From Methylobacterium nonmethylotrophicum (lineage in GTDB: Bacteria; Pseudomonadota; Alphaproteobacteria; Rhizobiales; Beijerinckiaceae): a DNA stretch of 64,000 nt. The stretch is from NCBI RefSeq assembly GCF_004745635.1, contig NZ_SRLB01000010.1, forward strand, positions 62,001-126,000, given 5' to 3'. Each line of letters begins with the position of its first letter. Within the stretch, counting starts at the first letter, position 1. The notes under the pieces are model-generated. The model had not been told where the DNA came from. It made no database searches and was given only the letters and a program-made list of their open reading frames with translations. A program made the translations under genes and the position numbers. This document shows, one piece after another, positions 35,153 through 42,592 of the stretch.

Positions 35153-35382
35153 CGGCCGGCTGCGGTCGGGCCCCCTTCCGCGTCGATGCTGGTTAGGCGT
35201 CCCCCGCCGGCCGCACAAGCACCGGCTGCCCTCAAGCACCGCAAGTGCGGCCTTTTGCGGGCGGGCGCGCTTGGGCGGCCACACCCGGCTCGCGTTGCGC
35301 TCGACAGCATCCCGCCGCTACACAGGACCGACGCGGCGCCGCGAGAGACGCGCGATCCAACGGACGGGACGAAAGCAACGCC

Positions 35383-36894
35383 ATGGCGGACGGCATCAGC
35401 ATCGAGATCGAATCCCTCGTCGCGACCAGTTCGCCCGTGAAGCCCGGCGGCGACCTCGTGCTGTTCGTCGGCGAGGACCTCGCCCTGTCGCCGCGGGCCG
35501 CCGAGATCGCAGGGCCCGGCGCCGCCGAGCTCGTCGCGCGCGCCGCGGGCGTCGAGCGGTTCAAGGGCAAGGCGTCGAGCGCCCTCGTGCTCACGGCGCC
35601 GGCGGGCCTCTCGGCCGAGCGCCTGGTGGTGATCGGCACCGGCTCCGACGAGGCGGCCTCCCGCGACTGGGCGACCCTCGGCGGCTTCACCGCCGGGAAG
35701 ACCGGCAGCCGCCAGGCCACGGTGGTGCTGGAATGGCCCGGCACGGCGCCGGGGGCGGAGGAGGTCGCGGCCTTCTCGCTGGGCGCACGCCTGCGCGCCT
35801 ACAAGTTCGACCGCTACAAGAGCAAGAAGTCGCCCGAGGGCGAGGAGAGCGGCGGGGGCGGGCGCCTGACCCTGCTGGTGCCGGAGAATGCGGGCCTGAA
35901 GAAGGCCGCGCGCGGCGCCGAAGGGCTCGCCGAGGGCGTGATCCTCGCCCGCGAGCTCGTCAACGAGCCCCCGAACGTCCTCGACCCGGAGGAATTCGCC
36001 CGCCGCGCCTCCGCGCTCGAGAAGCTCGGCGTCGAGATCGAGATCCTCGACGAGAAGGACATGAGGAAGCTCGGCATGCGGGCGCTCCTCGCCGTCGCGC
36101 AGGGCTCGGCCAAGGAGGCCAGGGTCGTCATCATGCGCTGGAACGGCGGCGAGGACCCGGCCGAGGCGCCGGTGGCCTTCATCGGCAAGGGCGTGTGCTT
36201 CGATTCCGGCGGCATCTCCATCAAGGGGAGCGGCGGCATGGAGGACATGAAGGGCGACATGGCGGGCGCCGCCTGCGTGGTCGGCCTGATGCACGCGCTC
36301 GCCAGCCGCAAGGCCAAGGTGAACGCGCTGGGCGCCATCGGCCTCGTCGAGAACATGCCCGACGGCAAGGCCCAGCGCCCCGGCGACATCGTCACCTCCA
36401 TGTCCGGCCAGACGATCGAGATCATCAACACCGACGCGGAAGGCCGGCTGGTGCTCGCCGACGTGCTCTGGCACGTGCAGCAGACCTACAAGCCGCGGTT
36501 CATGATCGACCTCGCGACCCTGACGGGCGCGATCCTGGTGGCGCTCGGCCAGGAATTCGCCGGCATGTTCTCGAACAACGACGAGCTGGCGCAGCGCCTC
36601 TCGGCCGCCGGCGAGGCCACCGGCGAGCGGGTCTGGCGCATGCCGCTGACGCCGGGCTTCGACAAGCTGATCGAGTCGAAGTTCGCCGACATGAAGAACA
36701 CCGGCGGGCGCCACGGCGGCTCGGCCACCGCGGCGCAGTTCCTCAAGCGCTACGTCAACGACGTGCCGTGGATCCACCTCGACATCGCCGGCGTCGGGAT
36801 GGGCTCGCCGGCGACCGAGGTCAACCGCTCCTGGGGCTCGGGCTGGGGCGTGCGCCTCCTCGACCGCCTCGTGCGCGACCACTACGAGGCGTGA
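35383..36894 (+). CDS. pepA: Leucyl aminopeptidase (M17)
   Basis: 503-aa cytosolic dizinc aminopeptidase removing N-terminal residues from peptides. An N-terminal macro-like domain occupies about residues 1-165. The catalytic domain follows, with [28 protein letters not shown] and the M17 signature [14 protein letters not shown] near 350, which supplies metal ligands and catalytic residues. Length is typical. ATG 35383 follows a poor ribosome site. Its stop overlaps the GTG of the next gene (GTGA at 36891-36894). Confidence 0.95.
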   Translation: MADGISIEIESLVATSSPVKPGGDLVLFVGEDLALSPRAAEIAGPGAAELVARAAGVERFKGKASSALVLTAPAGLSAERLVVIGTGSDEAASRDWATLGGFTAGKTGSRQATVVLEWPGTAPGAEEVAAFSLGARLRAYKFDRYKSKKSPEGEESGGGGRLTLLVPENAGLKKAARGAEGLAEGVILARELVNEPPNVLDPEEFARRASALEKLGVEIEILDEKDMRKLGMRALLAVAQGSAKEARVVIMRWNGGEDPAEAPVAFIGKGVCFDSGGISIKGSGGMEDMKGDMAGAACVVGLMHALASRKAKVNALGAIGLVENMPDGKAQRPGDIVTSMSGQTIEIINTDAEGRLVLADVLWHVQQTYKPRFMIDLATLTGAILVALGQEFAGMFSNNDELAQRLSAAGEATGERVWRMPLTPGFDKLIESKFADMKNTGGRHGGSATAAQFLKRYVNDVPWIHLDIAGVGMGSPATEVNRSWGSGWGVRLLDRLVRDHYEA

Positions 36895-37616
36895 GCGCCA
36901 TCACCGGCGCCCTTCCGGGCGCCGCTCCGACGGCGTCCCGGACCGGGCGCCTTTCCGCGCTGCTCCCCCTCGGGGCGGCGCTCGCCGCGGTGGCGCTCGC
37001 CGCCGCCACCGGCGCGACGCAACGCAGCCTCGACGCGGCGGGGTTCGGCCAATGGTCCTACGGCTTCTTCGCCGACCGCTACCCGCTGTTCTTCGCCGCA
37101 ATCGCCTACGGGGCTGCGCGGGCGGCTTTCCTGCCGCTCGCCACGCCGAACTGGCGCGGCTGGCTCGGCGCGCTCCTCGGGATCGCCCTGGTGCTGGCGC
37201 TCTCGCTGCACCCGACCTATGGCGGGCTCGTGCTGCGGGCCGGCTTCTCGGTCGGCGGCGTCGCCTTCCTGTCCGGCCAGCCGATGATGGTGGCGCACGG
37301 GCTCGGCGCCCTGATGGCGGCCCTGGTCTTCGGCAGCGCACTCGCCGTCGCGGCCGTCGTCGCCCGCGGCCTGCCGCGGCGCGGCAGCTGGGGCCGGGCC
37401 CTCGCGCGGTGCGTCCTGCGCTTCCTCGCCCTCGCCTGGGCCCTTGGCCTGCTCGCGGCGGCGCGGGACCTCGGCCTGTCGGGCTTTCCGCGCCTGCCGC
37501 TGGGCGGTCAGGCGGCCTTGGCCCTCGGCATCACGCTCGCGGCGTTCCTGCCCCATGCCGCCATGAGCCTCATCGGGTCTCGCGGCTCGGTTGAAACGGC
37601 CCTGGGGAATCGCTAA
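36891..37616 (+). CDS. Multi-pass membrane protein of unknown function
   Basis: 241-aa protein with about six hydrophobic helices: [19 protein letters not shown], the [16 protein letters not shown] region, [52 protein letters not shown] and [17 protein letters not shown]. The loop [15 protein letters not shown] and the two HxxYGG-type spots are the only polar landmarks. I recognise no family. The GTG at 36891 overlaps the pepA stop and has GAGG just upstream, so translation is coupled to pepA. The long frame through pepA is a shadow. Confidence 0.7.
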   Translation: MSAITGALPGAAPTASRTGRLSALLPLGAALAAVALAAATGATQRSLDAAGFGQWSYGFFADRYPLFFAAIAYGAARAAFLPLATPNWRGWLGALLGIALVLALSLHPTYGGLVLRAGFSVGGVAFLSGQPMMVAHGLGALMAALVFGSALAVAAVVARGLPRRGSWGRALARCVLRFLALAWALGLLAAARDLGLSGFPRLPLGGQAALALGITLAAFLPHAAMSLIGSRGSVETALGNR

Positions 37617-37669
37617 CCGGAGGGAAAGCCGGGCCCGGGGAGGCCTTCGGCGCCGGGAGGGCTGAGGTC

Positions 37670-39388
37670 ATGGGCAAAGGGTCGAGCGCGATGGAACCGA
37701 ACACCCCGCCGCGGCCCTGGCTCGCCGCCTATCCGGCCGGTGTCCCGGCGGAGATCCACCCCGAGCGCCTCGGCACCCTGGTCGGGCTGATCGAGACCGC
37801 CGCACAGCGCTTCGCCGACCGCCCGGCGATCACCTGTTTCGGGGCCTCCCTGACCTTCGCGGCGCTGAAGCGCGAGGGCGAGGCGGTGGCGGCCTGGCTC
37901 CAGGCGCACGGCATCGCGAAGGGCGACCGGGTCGCCATCATGATGCCGAACGTGCCGGCCTTCCCCATCGCGCTGATCGGCGCGCTCCTCGCCGGCGCCA
38001 CGGTCGTCAACGTCAACCCGCTCTACACCCCCCGCGAGCTGACCCACCAGCTGCGCGATGCCGGCGCCCGGGTGCTGGTCGTCCTGGAGAACTTCTGCCA
38101 CACGGTCGCCGAGGCGCTGCCGGAACTGCCCGGCCTCGAACGGGTGGTGGTCGCGGGCGCCGGCGACGGGCTCGGGCTGAAGGGAACCGTCATCACGCTG
38201 GCGGCCCGCCACCTCAAGAAGGCGGTGCCGGCCTTCGCGCTGCCGGAGGCCCGCCGCATCGCCTTCAAGGCGATGCTCGCCGCCGGCCGCAAGGCCACGT
38301 TCCGCCCGGTCGCGGTCGGGCCCGACGACCTCGCCTTCCTGCAATATACCGGCGGCACCACCGGCGTGTCGAAGGGGGCGATGCTCACCCACCGCAACGT
38401 CGCCGCCAATGTCGAGCAGAGCCGGGTCTGGTTCGGCATGCGCGACGACGAGGGGCCGGGCCGGGTGATGGTGACGGCCCTGCCGCTCTACCACATCTTC
38501 GCGCTGACCTGCTGCTTCTTCTTCATGCTGCGGCTCGGCGCCTGCTGCCTGCTGGTGCCGAACCCGCGCGACATCGGCGGCTTCGTGGCCCTGCTGCGCA
38601 AGCACCGCTTCACCAACCTGTCGGGCGTCAACACCCTGTTCAACGCCCTGCTCAACCACCCGGATATCGGCAAGGTCGACTGGTCGCGGCTCGACTACGC
38701 CATCGCCGGCGGCATGGCGATGCAGGCCCCCGTCGCCCGGCGCTGGAAGGCCGTGACCGGCCGTCCGGTCATCGAGGGCTACGGCCTGTCCGAGACCGCG
38801 CCGGTCGTCGCCGTCAACCCGCCGACCCTGCACGACTGGTCGGGCACGATCGGCTATCCAGTCCCCTCGACCGAGGTCTGCATCCGCGACGCGGCCGGCA
38901 CCACCCTGCCGGTGGGCCAGCCCGGCGAGCTCTGCGTGCGCGGGCCCCAGGTAATGGCCGGCTACTGGGGCAGGCCGGACGAGACCGCCCGGGCGATGAC
39001 CCCGGACGGCTTCTTCCGCACCGGCGACATCGCCCTGATCGAGCCCGACGGGCAGGTCCGCATCGTCGACCGGATGAAGGACATGATCCTGGTCTCCGGC
39101 TTCAACGTCTACCCGAACGAGGTCGAGGACGTGCTCGCCGCCCATCCGGGCGTGCTCGAGGTGGCGGTGGTGGGCGAGCCCTCAGCGGAGACCGGCGAGA
39201 GCGTCGTCGCCCACGTGGTGCGCCGCGACCCCGACCTGACGGCCGAGGCGCTCCGGGCTTACGCACGCGAAGGCCTGACCGCCTACAAGGTGCCGCGCCG
39301 CTTCGTCTTCCGCGACAGCCTGCCGAAGACGAATGTCGGCAAGGTGCTCAGGCGGGCGCTGCGGGAGGAGGGGGAGGCGGTGGGATAA
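37670..39388 (+). CDS. fadD: Long-chain fatty-acid CoA ligase (AMP-forming)
   Basis: 572-aa ANL-superfamily enzyme activating fatty acids to acyl-CoA via an acyl-adenylate. Motifs: the P-loop YTGGTTGVSKGAMLTHRNV (about residues 226-244), LPLYHIFALT, IEGYGLSETAPVVAVNPP (about 365-382), GELCVRGPQVMAGYW, the hinge DRMKDMILVSGFNVYPNEVE and the catalytic-lysine region PKTNVGKVLRRALRE near the C-terminus. ATG 37670 follows GGGAGGGCTGAGG. The FALTCC region and length fit bacterial FadD. Downstream transcription probably ends in the repeat region after 39389. Confidence 0.93.
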   Translation: MGKGSSAMEPNTPPRPWLAAYPAGVPAEIHPERLGTLVGLIETAAQRFADRPAITCFGASLTFAALKREGEAVAAWLQAHGIAKGDRVAIMMPNVPAFPIALIGALLAGATVVNVNPLYTPRELTHQLRDAGARVLVVLENFCHTVAEALPELPGLERVVVAGAGDGLGLKGTVITLAARHLKKAVPAFALPEARRIAFKAMLAAGRKATFRPVAVGPDDLAFLQYTGGTTGVSKGAMLTHRNVAANVEQSRVWFGMRDDEGPGRVMVTALPLYHIFALTCCFFFMLRLGACCLLVPNPRDIGGFVALLRKHRFTNLSGVNTLFNALLNHPDIGKVDWSRLDYAIAGGMAMQAPVARRWKAVTGRPVIEGYGLSETAPVVAVNPPTLHDWSGTIGYPVPSTEVCIRDAAGTTLPVGQPGELCVRGPQVMAGYWGRPDETARAMTPDGFFRTGDIALIEPDGQVRIVDRMKDMILVSGFNVYPNEVEDVLAAHPGVLEVAVVGEPSAETGESVVAHVVRRDPDLTAEALRAYAREGLTAYKVPRRFVFRDSLPKTNVGKVLRRALREEGEAVG

Positions 39389-39403
39389 GCGCCGCGCCGT
39401 AAT

Positions 39404-39660
39404 CCTCCCCCCTCTGCGGGCTAGCAGATTCACACATCGCTTCCGAAGACCAACCCGTTGTGAAGGCGCGCACTTTCCCCTCCCCCTTGTGGGGAGGGGT
39501 TAGGGGTGGGGGTGGTGCCGCGTATGGCTATGCGGTGCCCTCTGCACCACCCCCACCTCCAACTCCTCCCCACAAGGGGGAGGAGAGGCGCGCTATCTTT
39601 TAAGGGGGAAGCTTTCAGACAGCGATGTGTGAATGCGATAGCCCTCTGCGGGGGAGGGTG
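39404..39660. repeat. Palindromic CCCTCTGCGGG repeat split by an insertion
   Basis: CCTCCCCCCTCTGCGGG (39404-39420) and CCCTCTGCGGGGGAGGG (39642-39658) are two partial copies of the hairpin repeat that is intact at 12510-12538. Between them lies the 221-base element 39421-39641, so the repeat appears to have been opened by insertion, with CCCTCTGCGGG duplicated on either side. Just downstream comes GGTGACGAACGCAGTGAG, which often accompanies such repeats in this kind of genome (recollection, not checked). Confidence 0.65.
39421..39641. mobile_element. MITE-like non-coding element with terminal inverted repeats
   Basis: 221 bases flanked by an 11-base direct repeat (CCCTCTGCGGG at 39410-39420 and 39642-39652). 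The left end CTAGCAGATTCACACATCGC and the reverse complement of the right end, CTATCGCATTCACACATCGC, agree at 17 of the 20 bases shown and also at the next one; TTCACACATCGCT against AGCGATGTGTGAA is exact. Inside is a second, longer imperfect inverted repeat built on CCCTCCCCCTTGTGGGGAGG (39480-39499) and its complement near 39570-39595. There is no ORF. The layout fits a miniature inverted-repeat element that would need a transposase encoded elsewhere. Confidence 0.6.
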
Positions 39661-39775
39661 ACGAACGCAGTGAGCCGGGAGAGGGGCGGCGCGACGCTGA
39701 TCCAGCCCGCAGTCTTCACGACGGCTCAGAACTCTCCGGAAGCGTGGTTCCCCTCGCCCGCCCCACCTCGTGGGG

Positions 39776-39806
39776 CACCCTCCCCCGCAGAAGGGGGAGG
39801 GTTTTC
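39776..39806 (+). terminator. Hairpin followed by a short T-run
   Basis: CACCCTCCCCC, loop GCAGAA, GGGGGAGGGT, then TTT. It is a strong G/C stem with a modest U-tract on the plus strand, so it could end read-through from fadD. On the minus strand it also lies 46-76 bases after the soxZ stop. Confidence 0.55.
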
Positions 39807-39851
39807 GCGGACCTCATCTTAATCCGGTCATCGGGATCGTCAGGCGACCTT

Positions 39852-40178
39852 TTACGTCACCGTGATCCCCATCTCCTCCGTCTGCGAGAACCCGTTGTCC
39901 CCCGTCCAGGTGAAGGTCAGGGTCCCGGTCTTCGTCGCGACCGTCGTGAAGGTGAGGTACGGGTTGGCGGCGCTCGCGGGAGAGAGTTCGGCGCGAAAGA
40001 CCTCCTCGCCGTCGTACAGGCAGACGAAGTCGGTGATGATGTTGCGCGGGATCAGGCGGCCGTCGGGGCCCGGGCGGTAGCCGGTCTCCATCGGGTGCGA
40101 GATCAGGGTCTTGATCTCGATCACCGCGCCGGCCTTGGCGGTCTTCGGCAGGTTGATGAGGGCGCGGGCCATCGTCAC
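39852..40178 (-). CDS. soxZ: Sulfur-carrier complex subunit SoxZ
   Basis: 108-aa periplasmic immunoglobulin-fold partner of SoxY. The family pattern is clear: ARALINLPKTAKAGAVIEIKTLISHPMETGYR at the start, IPRNIITDFVCLYDGEEVF in the middle, and a C-terminal WTGDNGFSQTEEMGITV block. It has no signal peptide and is expected to be co-exported with SoxY. The GTG at 40178 overlaps the soxY stop; the ATG two codons later (40172) is equally possible. It is the last gene of the seven-gene sox/hydroxylase operon. Confidence 0.93.
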   Translation of the reverse strand: MTMARALINLPKTAKAGAVIEIKTLISHPMETGYRPGPDGRLIPRNIITDFVCLYDGEEVFRAELSPASAANPYLTFTTVATKTGTLTFTWTGDNGFSQTEEMGITVT

Positions 40179-40645
40179 GATCCTTCCACGCAGGCCGCCA
40201 GCGTCACGATCGCGTCGGCGGTCGCGGACCAGAAGCTGCCGTCGCGCATCTCCGCGATGGCGGTGATGGTCTGGGAATCGGCGAGGCGAATCCGGGTATT
40301 GACCGCGGCGCGGCCGGCCCGGGGGCCGAGATGCAGCGTCACCACGTGGGGCTGCGGATTCTTGTCGTTGAACACCGCGATGCGGCGGACGTGGTCGGCC
40401 TCGCTCATCGGGCTCTCGACGGTGATGGCCAGCGGCACCGTGTTGCCGTTCTCGACCAGCGGCGGCATGTCGAGGTGGATCCGGCCCGGCTGCACCGTCG
40501 CGCCGCCGGTGAAGCGGCGGATCGCCTCGACGGTCGCCTCCCGGGTCGGCCGGATGATCGCGGCGGCGCCGGGCCGCACCAGGGCGACCGCGAGGAGGCC
40601 GGCCCCCCCGGCGAGGATCGTACGGCGGTGAAGCTGTGCCGTCAT
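40175..40645 (-). CDS. soxY: Sulfur-carrier protein SoxY with atypical C-terminal arm
   Basis: 156-aa Tat-type exported protein (HRRTILAGGAGLLAVAL signal, cleavage near AAA at about 30). The SoxY domain has PLVENGNTVPLAITVESPM and VAVFNDKNPQPHVVTLHLGPRAGRA-like blocks (here IAVFNDKNPQP). Canonical SoxY ends in GGCGG, whose cysteine carries the sulfur substrate on a flexible arm. This protein ends AACVEGS, keeping one terminal-region cysteine (codon 40190-40192) but not the glycines. ATG 40645 overlaps the soxX stop (ATGA). The identity is firm; the modified arm suggests a changed substrate or partner. Confidence 0.92.
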   Translation of the reverse strand: MTAQLHRRTILAGGAGLLAVALVRPGAAAIIRPTREATVEAIRRFTGGATVQPGRIHLDMPPLVENGNTVPLAITVESPMSEADHVRRIAVFNDKNPQPHVVTLHLGPRAGRAAVNTRIRLADSQTITAIAEMRDGSFWSATADAIVTLAACVEGS

Positions 40646-41073
40646 GGCGCCGAACGCCCTCCCTTCAGGGTGACCAAGTAGGCGATGACGTCCTCGATCT
40701 CGCCCGCCTCCAGCACCGGCCGGCCGCGCCAGGCGCTCGCCACCCGGGTGCCGTCGGTCCGGTAATAGGAGGGCATCAGGGTGGCGGGATTCAAGGCGCG
40801 CCCGTCGGCGAGGCGCAGGCGCAGCTGCCCGGCGGAGAGCCGCGCGCCGACATCCGAGAGGTCGGGCCCGAGATCGCCCGCCGGGGCCGAGCCGCCGAGG
40901 CCGGAATGGCAGAGCGGGCACAGGCCCTTGCGGGTGTCGCGGGCGATCGCCGCGCCTCTGCCCGCATCCCCGACACGGCCCTCGAGCGGGTCCGGGATTC
41001 CATCGTCGACGATCGTCGCCGGAGCGAGCGCGATCTGCGTCAGGGCGAGGAGCACGGCGATCCCGTGCCTCAC
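40642..41073 (-). CDS. soxX: SoxX-type monoheme cytochrome c
   Basis: 143-aa periplasmic cytochrome c. Signal-like N-terminus (AVLLALTQIALA), heme site CPLCH (Cys52, Cys55, His56), then the SoxX-specific block LSAGQLRLRLADGRALNPATLMPSYYRTDG and the C-terminal IEDVIAYLVTL. The methionine in LMPSYY is a likely heme ligand. SoxX normally pairs with SoxA to load thiosulfate onto SoxY; no soxA is seen here. GTG 41073 overlaps the flavoprotein stop (GTGA), and its own stop overlaps soxY. Confidence 0.92.
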   Translation of the reverse strand: MRHGIAVLLALTQIALAPATIVDDGIPDPLEGRVGDAGRGAAIARDTRKGLCPLCHSGLGGSAPAGDLGPDLSDVGARLSAGQLRLRLADGRALNPATLMPSYYRTDGTRVASAWRGRPVLEAGEIEDVIAYLVTLKGGRSAP

Positions 41074-42326
41074 CCGAACACCGCGGCCGTGATGGTGCGG
41101 TACCAGTCCTCGGCGTAGACCGCCTCCTGCTTGCGCACGTCGTCGGGCGCGTCGAGGGGGCTGGTGCCGCCGGCGCCCTCGACGTCGGCGAGCACGCCCT
41201 TGTCCGGGTGGTACACCCCGGCGACCGAGATGCCGTAGCCGGGCGCGACCAGGCTGTAGCAGGTGTTGACGAGCTTCGGCGCAACCGGCGTCCGCCCCGC
41301 CAGGAGATCGGCCACCGCGTCGGCGCAGACCTTCGCCTGCGCATTGGCCGCGAAGGCGGATTTCGGCATCGCCCCGGCGATGGCCGCGTCGCCGATCACG
41401 TGGATCCGCGGCACCAGGCGCGACTCGAAGGTGACCGGGTCGATCGGGCACCAGCCCGAGCGGTCCGTCACTCCCGCCGCCGTGGCGATCGGGGCCGCCC
41501 GCTGGGGCGGGATGATGCAGGCGACGTCGGCCTTGTAGGTCGAGAAGTCGGTGGCGACGCTCATCTGGCCGGGATCGACCGACGTGACCTGGCCGCCGGC
41601 GGCGAGCGGCACGTATTCGAGGATGTCGGGGTAGAGCGCCCGCCAGGCGGATTCGAACAGCCGCTGCTTGGAGAACGTGTCCTTGGCGTCGAGCACGATC
41701 AGCTTGGCGCGGGGCTTGCGGGTCTTGAGGAACCAGGCGATCAGGCTCGCCCGCTCGTAGGGCCCGGGCGGGCAGCGATAGGGGTTGCCCGGCACCGACA
41801 TCACTACGGTGCCGCCCTCCGGCATCGCGGCGAGCTGGCGGGCCAGGAGCTCGGTCTGGGCCCCGGCCTTCCAGGCATGCGGCATCGCTTGCGCGGCGGC
41901 CGCGTCGTAGCCCGGCAGGGCGTCGAAGCGCAGCGCGATGCCGGGCGAGAGGATCAGCCGGTCGTAGTCGAGCACCTGGCCGTCGGCGAGCCGCACCTGG
42001 CGCGCCGCGCCGTCGACCGCCTCGGCGCGGGTGCGGGCGATCGTGACGCCGCTTGCCCGCACGCCGTCATACCCGAAGGCCTGGGCCGAGAGCGGGCGCA
42101 TCCCGGCGATCACCTCGTTGCTGAACGGGCAGGCGAGGTAGGTCTCCGCCGGCTCGACGAGCGTGACGCCGATTCCGGCCCGCTGCAGCGCCCGCGCGGC
42201 GGTGGTGCCGCCGAAGCCGCCGCCGATCACGACGACGCGCCCGCGCGCGCCCTGCGCGAGGCTGGGGCGCGCGAACGAAGTCGCGGCGAGGCCCGCCAGC
42301 ACCGCCCGGCGGCCGATCCCGGTCAT
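41070..42326 (-). CDS. soxF: Sulfide dehydrogenase flavoprotein, FccB/SoxF type
   Basis: 418-aa Tat-exported FAD protein (GRRAVLAGLAATSFARPSLAQ signal). Rossmann motif VVVIGGGFGGTTAARAL (residues 31-47). Cys66 in YLACPFSNEVI corresponds to the FAD-linked cysteine of flavocytochrome c sulfide dehydrogenase, and VNTCYSLVAPGYGISVAGVY near the C-terminus is the FCSD-type C-terminal domain. It probably oxidises a sulfide, persulfide or related sulfur atom and passes electrons to the small cytochrome encoded next to it. ATG 42326 overlaps the cytochrome stop. Confidence 0.9.
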   Translation of the reverse strand: MTGIGRRAVLAGLAATSFARPSLAQGARGRVVVIGGGFGGTTAARALQRAGIGVTLVEPAETYLACPFSNEVIAGMRPLSAQAFGYDGVRASGVTIARTRAEAVDGAARQVRLADGQVLDYDRLILSPGIALRFDALPGYDAAAAQAMPHAWKAGAQTELLARQLAAMPEGGTVVMSVPGNPYRCPPGPYERASLIAWFLKTRKPRAKLIVLDAKDTFSKQRLFESAWRALYPDILEYVPLAAGGQVTSVDPGQMSVATDFSTYKADVACIIPPQRAAPIATAAGVTDRSGWCPIDPVTFESRLVPRIHVIGDAAIAGAMPKSAFAANAQAKVCADAVADLLAGRTPVAPKLVNTCYSLVAPGYGISVAGVYHPDKGVLADVEGAGGTSPLDAPDDVRKQEAVYAEDWYRTITAAVFG

Positions 42327-42592
42327 TGGCCGCCTCCTTGCGCAATCCACGCGGCGATCGCCCGGCTCTCCTCGTCGGAAAAACCCTTGGCGATGCGGTT
42401 CATCACCGTGGCGGGCCGCGCCCCGGTCCGGAAGGCGGCCATCGCCGCCGCGATGTCCTCGGCCGAGTGGCCGGCAAGGCTCGGCACCGCCCCACCGGGG
42501 GCGCCGTGGCACCCCGAGCAGGTCGTGGCCCCCGGCGGCGGCGCCGCCGCCGCCGGGGTCGCGAGCAGCAGCAGGAGGGCGAGCCGCCTCAC
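42323..42592 (-). CDS. Small periplasmic cytochrome c (FccA/SoxE-like)
   Basis: 89-aa protein: a short signal peptide (LALLLLLATPAAAA), one heme site CSGCH (Cys25, Cys28, His29), and a C-terminal IAKGFSDEESRAIAAWIA helix with a likely Met ligand in VMNRIA. The size fits the monoheme electron acceptor of a flavocytochrome or the cytochrome subunit of a molybdenum hydroxylase; its position between the two genes allows either. GTG 42592 overlaps the hydroxylase large-subunit stop, and its stop overlaps soxF. Confidence 0.87.
   Translation of the reverse strand: MRRLALLLLLATPAAAAPPPGATTCSGCHGAPGGAVPSLAGHSAEDIAAAMAAFRTGARPATVMNRIAKGFSDEESRAIAAWIAQGGGQ

Noticed and set aside
39389..39851. Clustered repeats considered as a CRISPR array
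   Set aside because: The repeats are inverted and unequal, without regular spacers or cas genes.
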